From Eubacteriales bacterium (GTDB lineage: Bacteria; Bacillota; Clostridia; Oscillospirales; Oscillospiraceae), in assembly GCA_030536515.1 (NCBI GenBank), contig JAUNPV010000001.1, forward strand, positions 62,001 to 126,000: 64,000 nt of DNA. The letters are read 5' to 3'. The position numbers were made by a program, and so were the translations under genes. Each line of letters begins with the position of its first letter. The first letter of the stretch is position 1. The notes beneath the pieces are model-generated. The model was not told the origin of the DNA. It ran no database searches and saw only the letters and a program-made list of their open reading frames with translations. Positions 50,571 through 57,700 of this stretch are shown here, in pieces.

Positions 50571-50611
50571 AAACCCTGACAGAGGCAGCCCCCCGGGCTG
50601 CCTCTCAGCCT

Positions 50612-50802
50612 GTCGAAAAACCCCTTCGGGGCTTTCCGACAGAAGGGATGCAGCCTGCTGCGTGCATAATTTGTACGCCTATGGCGTACAAATTCCACAC
50701 TTGCAGTCTGAGATGTATTTTCGTCCAGGTACACGCCCCGGCCGAAAATGATTTAGAATTTATTTGCCGCTGCGGCGGCAAACTCTGCGAGGCTTTTTCG
50801 AC
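50612..50802. repeat. Multi-hairpin structured element, copy B
   Basis: The element is bounded by GTCGAAAAA / TTTTTCGAC terminal repeats. Its hairpins match copy A (9770-9956) in order, but the stems differ with pairing kept: TGTCG/CGACA for TAGCG/CGCTA, AATTTGTACGC/GCGTACAAATT for AAATTTTCGC/GCGAAAATTT, ATTTTCG/CGAAAAT for TTTTTTG/CAAAAAA. The loops CCCCTTCGGGG and AGGTACACGCCCC are unchanged. Confidence 0.8.
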
Positions 50803-50865
50803 GCCCTGAGAGGCAGCCCCCCGGGCTGCCTCTGATACTTTTTTGTGCTTATCGGGTTCGCCCAG

Positions 50866-51038
50866 CAAAGCCTCCCCTGTGTAAGGGGAGGTGGCCCGGC
50901 ATAAGCCGGGTCGGAGGGGTTGCTTGGAGAGCCTATGGTTTGCACAATATTCCCGGCTCCTGTGCAGTGGGCAACCGCCAGACAACCCCTCAGTCTGCCC
51001 TTCGGGCAGCCAGCTCCCCTTACACAGGGGAGCCTTTG
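50866..51038. repeat. CCTCCCCTGTGTAAGG-type palindromic repeat
   Basis: AAGCCTCCCCTGTGTAAGG at the left is mirrored by CCTTACACAGGGGAGCCTT at the right, enclosing GGCCCGGC/GCCGGGTC and CTGCCCTTCGGGCAG hairpins. Confidence 0.75.
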
Positions 51039-51108
51039 GCCCGTGCCACGCTTGCTTGCGGAGTAAAGTCGATAAGCATATACTTTTTCCAAAAAATCCG
51101 GCATCCGC

Positions 51109-51137
51109 TGTAACCTTTTGCCCCGGTCAGTTGTATT
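51109..51137 (+). promoter_or_regulatory. Possible ECF-sigma autoregulated promoter
   Basis: TGTAACCTTTT at 51109-51119 resembles the AAC-centred -35 box of ECF sigma factors. The -10 motif is less clear (TGTA near 51133). No sigma-A promoter of equal quality is visible before the sigma gene. Confidence 0.4.
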
Positions 51138-51177
51138 ATTTGTGAAAGGCCTTTCAAACGAACGGAGGAACACCCTT

Positions 51178-51660
51178 ATGAAACCATCGGTAGAGATACT
51201 GATTGAAAAGTACCGGACCAGCCTGTACATAGCGACGTTCAACATCTGCAAAAATCCCTAGGACGCCGAGGATGTGGTCCAGGATACCTTTATTCAGTAT
51301 TGGACCCAGAAAAAAGAATTTGAATCGGAGGAGCACATCCGTGCCTGGCTGATCCGGGTGGCGGTGAACAAGGCGAAAAACAAGGTAAGCGCCTTCTTCC
51401 GGCGCAACACCCTGCCCCTGGAGGACTACATGGAGACCCTGCCCTTCCAGACCCGGGAGGACTCGGACCTCTTTGGGGCGGTGATGGCCCTGCCGGAAAA
51501 ATACCGCATTGTAATCCACCTGTTCTATTTTGAGGACTACTCAGTCCGGGAAATTGCAGACATTCTGCATCTGACGCCGGAAAACGTGAAGGTCCGGCTG
51601 ACCCGGGGCAGACAGTCCCTCCGATCCACCCTGAAGGAGGCATGGGAAGATGACCAATAA
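51178..51660 (+). pseudogene. ECF sigma factor gene with in-frame amber stop
   Basis: Translated through the stop, the frame gives a complete 160-codon ECF sigma factor: N-terminal region (MKPSVEILIEKYRTSLYIAT), sigma region 2 (DAEDVVQDTFIQYW) and region 4 (LPEKYRIVIHLFYFEDYSVR, IADILHLTPENVKVRLTRGR). Codon 28 (51259-51261) is TAG where related factors have a charged residue before DAEDVVQ; a single base change from GAG or AAG would explain it. The rest is intact and a GTG at 51274 could restart translation without part of region 2. ACGGAGGA precedes the ATG, and the anti-sigma gene overlaps the end. Confidence 0.8.
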
Positions 51661-52240
51661 GGAAAAGTATAAGCAGGCCTTTTCTGTCCTGCGTCCCTCC
51701 GAAGAATTTAGCTTGGAGGTAAACACCATGAAAAAAACAAGAAACCACCGGCCCCTGTCCGTGGTGGCGGCATCCTTTGCCGCCTGCATCATCCTGCTGG
51801 GCAGCGCCGCAACGGCCTACGCCGCCGACGTGGGCGGCATTCAGCGCAAGGTCCAGCTGTGGCTCCACGGCGACCAGACCCAGGCAGTCATCGAGTTTGA
51901 CGGCAGCGGCAATTACGAAATGGAGTACACCGACGGCGAGGGCAATGTAAAGCAGCAGGGCGGCGGCGGAGTGGCCTACGACGGCCATGGCCGGGAGCGG
52001 CCCCTGACCGAGGAGGAGCTGCTGGAGCTGCTCAGCGACCCGGAGGTCCAGTACAGAGACGACGGCACCGTCTGGGTCTACTGGTTCGACCAGAAAATCG
52101 AAATCACCGACAAATTCGAGGACGGCGTGTGCTACGTGAAGCTGGACAACGGGGAAAAGACCCTGTACATGACGGTCAAATACCAAAACGGCTACGCAAC
52201 GGACACCAAGAAATTCGTAAGCCCCTGGGAATTCAACTAA
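51650..52240 (+). CDS. Anti-sigma factor-like membrane protein
   Basis: The 196-residue protein overlaps the sigma gene by 11 bases. It has a short cytoplasmic N-terminus (1-35, MTNKEKYKQAFSVLRPSEEF), one membrane helix at about 37-59 (LSVVAASFAACIILLGSAAT) and an extracellular part (ELLELLSDPEVQYRDDGTVW and YVKLDNGEKTLYMTVKYQNG). The layout and overlap fit an anti-sigma factor, although the cytoplasmic part is shorter than usual. A second ATG (MKKTRNHRP, residue 27) would leave almost no sigma-binding region. A terminator follows. Confidence 0.65.
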   Translation: MTNKEKYKQAFSVLRPSEEFSLEVNTMKKTRNHRPLSVVAASFAACIILLGSAATAYAADVGGIQRKVQLWLHGDQTQAVIEFDGSGNYEMEYTDGEGNVKQQGGGGVAYDGHGRERPLTEEELLELLSDPEVQYRDDGTVWVYWFDQKIEITDKFEDGVCYVKLDNGEKTLYMTVKYQNGYATDTKKFVSPWEFN

Positions 52241-52246
52241 CCGCAA

Positions 52247-52285
52247 GCCCCCTCCTGCCAAACATCGGCAGGAGGGGGCCTTTTC
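52247..52285 (+). terminator. Terminator after the anti-sigma gene
   Basis: GCCCCCTCCTGCC (52247-52259) pairs with GGCAGGAGGGGGC (52267-52279), followed by TTTT. Confidence 0.85.
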
Positions 52286-52359
52286 GGTGGTGGGATATCG
52301 CAAAATCCCGGAAAACCAAAAAATTCACAGTTTTGTGACAGTTGGCGGGCTGTGCTGTC

Positions 52360-52388
52360 TTGCTATTTACGCCAAGGTGTGCTATGAT
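52360..52388 (+). promoter_or_regulatory. Promoter of LRR paralogue 2
   Basis: TTGCTA (52360-52365) and TATGAT (52383-52388) are 17 bases apart. This is a sigma-A type site, so the second LRR gene need not depend on the ECF factor. Confidence 0.65.
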
Positions 52389-52421
52389 TTTTTGTACGAG
52401 ATTTTTTGGAGGTAACGAACT

Positions 52422-54107
52422 GTGAAGAAGGCTGTAACGATTTTAATTGTGATTGCCGTGGTGCTGGCCCTCACCGCCGCCGGGTTTGCCGGGTATGTGT
52501 GGTACAAAAGCACCCATGTTTTTGTGGAGGGGGACGCCTATCCTCTGGACGCTTCCAGCCTGGACCTGCGGGACAGGGACATCACCCTGGCCTACTTTGA
52601 CCAGCTCCACAGCCTGCTGCCCGGCTGCGATATCCTGTGGAACGTGCCCTTCCAGGGAAAAACGGTCCCCAGCGACACCCACGGGCTGACCATCTCCTCC
52701 ATTTCCCAGGAGGATATGGGCCTGATGAAGTATTTCCCCTCCCTGGAGAGAATCAACGCCCAGGACTGCACCGATTATGTGGGCCTGGCGGCCCTGCAAA
52801 AGGCCTGGCCCAAGGTGGAGGTGGCCTATGAGGTGGACATGGGCGGCGTTTCCTTCGCCCCGGACACCCAGGAGGCGGAGCTGGCCCCGGGGGAGTATGA
52901 CTATGACACCCTGATGGAAAACCTCCAGTACCTGCCCCAGCTGCAAACCCTGCTGCTGCACAAGCCGGAGCTGACCACCGAGCAGCTGGATGGGCTGAAG
53001 GCTGCCTATGAAGGCCTGGATATCCAGGTCACCGTGGAGCTGCGGGGCCAGGAGTGGAGCACCGGCACCGAGGAGCTGGACCTGTCGGGCCTGACCGTGG
53101 CGGAGGTCAGCTCGGTCTGCGAAAAGCTGGCCCTGCTGCCGCAGCTGAAAACCGTGGAGCTGATGGACGGCTCCGGGGCCTGCGACCTCAGCCCTGAGGA
53201 CGTGCGCCAGCTGAAGCAGGCGGCCCCCCAGGCCTCCTTCCACTATTCCTTCGATTTCTACGGCACCACCGTCACCACCCAGGATGAGGAGGTGAACATC
53301 AAAAATCAGAAGATTGGCGATGAAAACATCGACCAGGTCCGGGCGGTCCTGGATATCCTGGAAAACTGCCGGCGGTTCGTGCTGGAAAACTGCAAGATTT
53401 CCAATGAAAACATGGCCCAGCTCCGGGAGGACTACCGGGAGAAAACCAAGGTGGTCTGGCGGGTGTACTTTGGCCTGGGCAGCTGCATGACCGATGTCAC
53501 CGCCATCCGGGCCGTCTATGACCTCACCGACGACAACAGCCAGGCCCTCATTTACTGCGAGGACGTCAAGTACATCGACATGGGCCACAACGAATACCTG
53601 GATGCCGTGCCCTTCGTGGCGGGAATGCCCAATCTGGAATACATGATTGTCTCCGGGGCACCCATCAAGGATTTGACCCCCTTTGCAAACTGCAAGCAGC
53701 TTAAATTCCTGGAGCTTGCCTTCTGCGGGCTCATTGAGGACCTGTCCCCTCTGGCCTCCTGCGAGAGCCTGGAAAAGCTCAACATCGCCAACACCAAGGT
53801 CACGGACCTGAGCCCCGTTGCAAAGCTCCCCCTGACCCACCTGACCCTCAACGACTCCGCCGTGCCCAAGGCGGACCGGGAGGCCTTCGCAGCCGCCCAC
53901 CCGGACTGCCTGGTGAAGGACACCGGCAACCCCTACGGCTACGGCTGGCGCTACGCCAACGAGGAAAACACCGAGCAGTACCCCCACTACGAAATGCTGG
54001 CCAAGATTTTCGACTACAAGGGCAACGCCTTCAACCACACCGGCATCCGCACCGAGCTGACGCTGGAGGATTTCCTGACGGAGCAGACGGACGACCAGGC
54101 GGAATAA
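52422..54107 (+). CDS. Membrane-anchored leucine-rich-repeat protein, paralogue 2
   Basis: The 561-residue protein is a clear paralogue of the one at 48927-50570: same N-terminal helix, the shared head (YKSTHVFVEGDAYP, LPGCDILWNVPFQG), the shared middle (RFVLENCKISNENMAQLRED, KVVWRVYFGLGSCMTD) and the LRR block (MPNLEYMIVSGAPIKDLTPF, CKQLKFLELAFCGLIEDLSP, CESLEKLNIANTKVTDLSPV). It ends with an extra acidic tail. GTG 52422 has TTGGAGG about 10 bases upstream. It should be surface-exposed; no binding partner is known. Confidence 0.8.
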   Translation: MKKAVTILIVIAVVLALTAAGFAGYVWYKSTHVFVEGDAYPLDASSLDLRDRDITLAYFDQLHSLLPGCDILWNVPFQGKTVPSDTHGLTISSISQEDMGLMKYFPSLERINAQDCTDYVGLAALQKAWPKVEVAYEVDMGGVSFAPDTQEAELAPGEYDYDTLMENLQYLPQLQTLLLHKPELTTEQLDGLKAAYEGLDIQVTVELRGQEWSTGTEELDLSGLTVAEVSSVCEKLALLPQLKTVELMDGSGACDLSPEDVRQLKQAAPQASFHYSFDFYGTTVTTQDEEVNIKNQKIGDENIDQVRAVLDILENCRRFVLENCKISNENMAQLREDYREKTKVVWRVYFGLGSCMTDVTAIRAVYDLTDDNSQALIYCEDVKYIDMGHNEYLDAVPFVAGMPNLEYMIVSGAPIKDLTPFANCKQLKFLELAFCGLIEDLSPLASCESLEKLNIANTKVTDLSPVAKLPLTHLTLNDSAVPKADREAFAAAHPDCLVKDTGNPYGYGWRYANEENTEQYPHYEMLAKIFDYKGNAFNHTGIRTELTLEDFLTEQTDDQAE

Positions 54108-54117
54108 CAGCACTGAA

Positions 54118-54146
54118 AATCCCCGGTTCTTCCGGGGATTTTTTCT
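54118..54146 (+). terminator. Terminator after LRR paralogue 2
   Basis: AATCCCCGG pairs with CCGGGGATT and is followed by TTTTTC. Confidence 0.85.
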
Positions 54147-54165
54147 TCCATTTTACGCATCTTTA

Positions 54166-54174
54166 TGATACAAT
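54166..54174 (+). promoter_or_regulatory. Extended -10 promoter of the MoxR operon
   Basis: TG-A-TACAAT forms an extended -10 box about 27 bases before the ATG. A -35 box is not clear. Confidence 0.5.
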
Positions 54175-54200
54175 CAAAAGAAAAAAGCGAGGAAGCCTCC

Positions 54201-55073
54201 ATGGAATATCAAGAACTGAAAGCCAAAATGGACAAGACCCATTATATTTATGACGAGACCCTGGCGACGGTGGTGTATGTGGCCCTGAAGCTGGGGCGGC
54301 CGCTGCTCATCGAGGGGGCGGCGGGGGTCGGCAAGACCGAGGTGGCCAAGGTCATGGCTGCGGCCCTGGACCGGGAGCTGGTGCGGATGCAGTGCTACGA
54401 GGGCCTGGACGAGAGCAAGGCTCTGTACGAGTGGAACTACCAGAAGCAGCTGCTGGCCATCCAGATAAACCGGGACCAGACCGACAGGGACGCACTGACA
54501 AAGTCCCTGTTTTCCGACGAATACCTGCTGGAGCGGCCCCTTTTGCAGTCCATCCGCGCGGAAAAGCCGGTGGTGCTGCTGATTGACGAAATTGACAAGG
54601 CAGACGAGGAGTTCGAGGCCTTCCTGCTGGAGCTGCTGTCGGAGATGCAGGTGAGCATCCCCGAGGTGGGCACCGTCCGGGCCAAAACCGTTCCCTTCGT
54701 GGTGCTGACCTCCAACCGGGCCCGGCCCCTGTCCGAGGCCCTGCGCCGCCGGTGCGCCTACCTCTATATCGAATACCCGGACCTGGACAAGGAGCTGGCA
54801 ATTCTCCGGGCCAAGCTGCCCCACATCGACGATAAGCTCTGTGTCCAGGCGGCCCTGGCGGTCCAGAAGCTCCGGGCAAGCGAGGCCATTTTGAAGAAGC
54901 CCTCCATCGCCGAGACCCTGGACTGGGCGGCGGCCCTGGACGCTCTGGGCATCCGGGAACTGACCCCCGACGCTCTGCGGCAGACCGCCGGGTTCCTGCT
55001 GAAAAACACCGAGGACCTGGACCTTTTGGAGGAGGAAGACATCTGCGCCTGCGGAGGCCATTGCCATGGGTGA
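54201..55073 (+). CDS. MoxR-type AAA+ ATPase
   Basis: The 290-residue ATPase has Walker A GAAGVGKT (39-46), Walker B LLIDEIDKAD, sensor 1 VLTSNRARPLSEAL and the arginine finger region LRRRCAYLYI, followed by a helical lid (PSIAETLDWAAALDALGIRE). MoxR ATPases act as chaperones that mature enzyme complexes together with a VWA protein. The C-terminus ends CACGGHCHG, a short Cys/His tail that may bind metal. Its end overlaps the VWA gene by eight bases, so the two are coupled. Confidence 0.9.
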   Translation: MEYQELKAKMDKTHYIYDETLATVVYVALKLGRPLLIEGAAGVGKTEVAKVMAAALDRELVRMQCYEGLDESKALYEWNYQKQLLAIQINRDQTDRDALTKSLFSDEYLLERPLLQSIRAEKPVVLLIDEIDKADEEFEAFLLELLSEMQVSIPEVGTVRAKTVPFVVLTSNRARPLSEALRRRCAYLYIEYPDLDKELAILRAKLPHIDDKLCVQAALAVQKLRASEAILKKPSIAETLDWAAALDALGIRELTPDALRQTAGFLLKNTEDLDLLEEEDICACGGHCHG

Positions 55074-56328
55074 TCCCCAGGTCTATTTGGAAAAGCTGGC
55101 TGGCTTTTCCCGGATGCTGCGGCTGGAGGGCCTGGCGGTGAGTCCCCGGGAGACCGAGGATGCCGCCCAGCTGATTCTGGCCCTTGGCCTGGAGGACCGG
55201 GCGCAGATCAAAACCGCCCTTCGCACCGTCTACGCCAAATCCCGGGAGGAGCAGCTGACCTTCGACCGGGCCTTTGATGGCTATTTCATCTCCGAGGAGA
55301 AAATGCGTGCCCAGGCCCGGGAGGCCATGGAGCGGGAGCGGGCGCTGGAGCAGGGCCGCCGGGAGGCGGAGGAGGACCTGCAAAATGTGGAGCTTTCCAG
55401 CCAGCAGCGGGAGACCTACGCCGCCATGCCCCAGGAGGCCAGGCAGCGGCTGCGCAGCTTCATGGACCGCTACCGGGACTCCGCCGAGCGCAACCCACAC
55501 CTCTACAGCGAGTTCATCCACTCGGTGTTCGCCCGGACCCTGCTGGAGCAGCAGATGCTCATGGAAAACGCCGGTGTGGGCGGCGAGGGGGCGGACCCGG
55601 ACATCGGCATTCTCTACCGGGACATTTCCGAATTCAAGGACACGGAGCTGCCCAAGGCCATCGACATCATCCACGCCATCGCCCGCCAGGTCAGCGGGGA
55701 GCTGTCCGCCAAAAAGCGCTCGGGCAGCCGGACGGGAAAGCTGGATTTCCGCCGGACCATCCGCAAGGGCCTGGAAACCGGCGGCAGCCTTTGCCGCCTG
55801 CAATATAAAAAGAAGCGCTCCCACAAAAAGACTCTGGTGCTGCTGTGCGACGTGTCCGGGTCCATGGTGCAGTTTTCGGAGTTCGCCCTGCGGTTCATCC
55901 AGTGCCTGAACCAGGTGTCGGAAAGCTCCCGGATTTTCCTGTTTTCCGAGACCCTGGCGGAGGCGGACCCCTTCCGGCTGCAAAATATGGATTTGTTCCG
56001 GGGCTATGTCCGGGACTGCGGCATCTACGGCCGGGGCACGGACCTGGGGACAGCGTTGCAGGGCCTGCTTGCCAGGAAGCCCTCGCCCCTGGGGACGGCG
56101 GCCACCCTGCTGATTCTGTCGGACACCAAGACCATCGACCAGCCCCGGGCTGCCGCCGCCCTGGTGGAGGCCCGGCGGCGCTGCGGCCAGGTGCTGTGGC
56201 TGAACCCCATCCCGGAGAGCAAGTGGCAGTATTTGAAAAGCGTCCAGAACTTCCGGAACCTGTGCACCATGGTGCCCTGCGCTACATTGCGGGAGCTGGC
56301 CCAGGCCTGCCGGCGGCTGACGAAATAA
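55066..56328 (+). CDS. VWA-domain protein, CoxE-like
   Basis: The 420-residue protein has a helical N-terminal half with a charged coiled stretch at about 78-115, and a C-terminal von Willebrand A domain with MIDAS motif DVSGSM (262-267), the Thr loop RGTDLGTAL and the Asp loop ILSDTKTID. CoxE-like VWA proteins work with a MoxR ATPase, here encoded directly upstream with overlap. The client is not encoded in an obvious way nearby; the hydrogenase operon 900 bp downstream is only a positional candidate. Confidence 0.88.
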   Translation: MGDPQVYLEKLAGFSRMLRLEGLAVSPRETEDAAQLILALGLEDRAQIKTALRTVYAKSREEQLTFDRAFDGYFISEEKMRAQAREAMERERALEQGRREAEEDLQNVELSSQQRETYAAMPQEARQRLRSFMDRYRDSAERNPHLYSEFIHSVFARTLLEQQMLMENAGVGGEGADPDIGILYRDISEFKDTELPKAIDIIHAIARQVSGELSAKKRSGSRTGKLDFRRTIRKGLETGGSLCRLQYKKKRSHKKTLVLLCDVSGSMVQFSEFALRFIQCLNQVSESSRIFLFSETLAEADPFRLQNMDLFRGYVRDCGIYGRGTDLGTALQGLLARKPSPLGTAATLLILSDTKTIDQPRAAAALVEARRRCGQVLWLNPIPESKWQYLKSVQNFRNLCTMVPCATLRELAQACRRLTK

Positions 56329-56341
56329 AGGAGGCGGAAAA

Positions 56342-56974
56342 ATGCCCTTTCATTATCTGAACATGGAGACCTACCCCAGAAAAAGCCATTTCGACTATTT
56401 CTCTTCTCTTGCCTACCCCTATGTAGGGCTGACGGTGAATGTAGACATCACGGCGCTGCTGGACAAAATCAGAGCGGATGGCCTGCCCTTTTTCCTGACC
56501 GTCTGCTACTGCGCCGCCCAGGCGGCCAATGCTGTGCCGGAGCTGCGCCAGCGTATTGTGGACGGGAAAATTGTGGAGTTCGACAGCTGCCCCATCTCCC
56601 ACACCCTTGCCCTGGCGGACGGGACCTACTGCTACTGCACCCTGGAAACGGACCTGCCCTTTGGGCAATTCCTGACCCGGGCGAGACTGGCCCAGGAGCG
56701 GGCGAAAACGGCGGGGACTCTGGACGAGGAGGACCCTCTGGACAAGCTCTTTGTCTCCACCCTGCCCTGGGTCAGCTATACCGCCATCGTCCAGCCGGTT
56801 CCCATGCCCGCCGACAGCAATCCCCGGATTACCTGGGGGAAATACTTTGCCCAGGAGGGGAAAATTCTGCTGCCGGTGTCGGTCCTGTGCCACCACGCTC
56901 TGGTGGACGGGCGGCATTTGGGGGAATTCTACCGGCACCTGGAAGCGGCGGCGGCTTCCCTGACAAAAGAGTGA
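56342..56974 (+). CDS. Chloramphenicol-acetyltransferase-like acyltransferase
   Basis: The 210-residue protein has the CAT trimeric fold signature: the N-terminal R-x-S/HFDYF segment (YPRKSHFDYFSS), VDITALLDKIRADGLPFFLT, and catalytic His in the C-terminal motif LCHHALVDGRHLGEFY. All catalytic features are present. Members of this branch often acetylate substrates other than chloramphenicol, so resistance cannot be claimed from sequence alone. AAAGGAGG precedes the ATG, 13 bp after the VWA gene. Confidence 0.88.
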   Translation: MPFHYLNMETYPRKSHFDYFSSLAYPYVGLTVNVDITALLDKIRADGLPFFLTVCYCAAQAANAVPELRQRIVDGKIVEFDSCPISHTLALADGTYCYCTLETDLPFGQFLTRARLAQERAKTAGTLDEEDPLDKLFVSTLPWVSYTAIVQPVPMPADSNPRITWGKYFAQEGKILLPVSVLCHHALVDGRHLGEFYRHLEAAAASLTKE

Positions 56975-56994
56975 TAAATTTTATAATTCATTAC

Positions 56995-57081
56995 AAAAAC
57001 CGCCCACTTTGGGCGGTTTTTCCAATTATTGCGATACAAAAATATTTATTTGTAAGGGCCGACAATTTCGGCCCTTTTTTT
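56995..57081. terminator. Two tandem terminators before the hydrogenase operon
   Basis: AAAAACCGCCCA pairs with TGGGCGGTTTTT (56995-57022), and GGGCCGA pairs with TCGGCCC followed by seven T (57055-57081). Together they isolate the MoxR operon from the hydrogenase genes. Confidence 0.85.
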
Positions 57082-57117
57082 CTGTGGGCTTCGTTCATGG
57101 AATTGTTTGTAAAATTT

Positions 57118-57126
57118 TGCTATAAT
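57118..57126 (+). promoter_or_regulatory. Extended -10 promoter of the hydrogenase operon
   Basis: TG-C-TATAAT at 57118-57126 is a perfect extended -10 box; no good -35 is visible. The leader is about 90 nt. Confidence 0.65.
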
Positions 57127-57223
57127 AATGCAGAGCAAACCTTTCCCAAAAACCGCATTGAAAAGCACCCGCCGACGGCCCCGCTGTCTGCGGCTGTTTA
57201 TGCGCAAGGAGGTAAAAAATTTT

Positions 57224-57700
57224 ATGCTGGACGAATCCTACTACCGCAAAACGGACGAAATCATCGGCCGGTATGTCCGGGACGCAAGGTCCCTGATTCC
57301 CATTATGCAGGACATTCAGGCCCAGTACCGCTACCTGCCCCCGGAGCTTCTGAGCTACGTGGCCAGGGAAATCGGCATCACCGAGTCGAAGGCCTACTCC
57401 GTGGCCACCTTCTACGAGAACTTCTCCTTTGAGGCCAAGGGAAAATACGTCATTAAGGTCTGTGACGGCACCGCCTGTCACGTCCGCCATTCCACCCCGG
57501 TGCTGGAGGCTCTGTGGAAGGAGCTGGGTCTGAGCAGGAAGAAGCACACCACCGACGATATGCTCTTTACTGTGGAGACCGTGTCCTGCCTGGGCGCCTG
57601 CGGCCTGGCCCCCACCATGATGGTCAACGAGCAGGTCCACCCCTCCATGACACCGGAAAAGGCATTGGCGCTGATCGAGGAATTGAGAGGTAAAGGCTGA
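57224..57700 (+). CDS. hydC: Bifurcating hydrogenase small subunit HydC (NuoE-like)
   Basis: The 158-residue thioredoxin-like [2Fe-2S] protein carries the four ligands in CDGTACHVR and SCLGACGLAP, with the NuoE-type N-terminal helical bundle (LIPIMQDIQAQYRYLPPELL). It transfers electrons between the flavin subunit and the hydrogenase. AAGGAGG precedes ATG 57224; an in-frame upstream extension has no such site. Its stop overlaps the start of hydB. Confidence 0.92.
   Translation: MLDESYYRKTDEIIGRYVRDARSLIPIMQDIQAQYRYLPPELLSYVAREIGITESKAYSVATFYENFSFEAKGKYVIKVCDGTACHVRHSTPVLEALWKELGLSRKKHTTDDMLFTVETVSCLGACGLAPTMMVNEQVHPSMTPEKALALIEELRGKG

Larger units (their letters stand above)
50571..51177. 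other. Gene-free repeat cluster between LRR gene and ECF sigma gene
   Basis: No gene is seen in 607 bases. The interval holds a 25-bp hairpin repeated directly at 50581-50605 and 50809-50833, the structured element copy B between them, a palindromic repeat at 50866-51038, and an ECF-like -35 motif near 51109. Confidence 0.7.

Noticed and set aside
54352..55983. Minus-strand 543-codon open frame across the MoxR and VWA genes
   Set aside because: Shadow of two overlapping, motif-supported genes.
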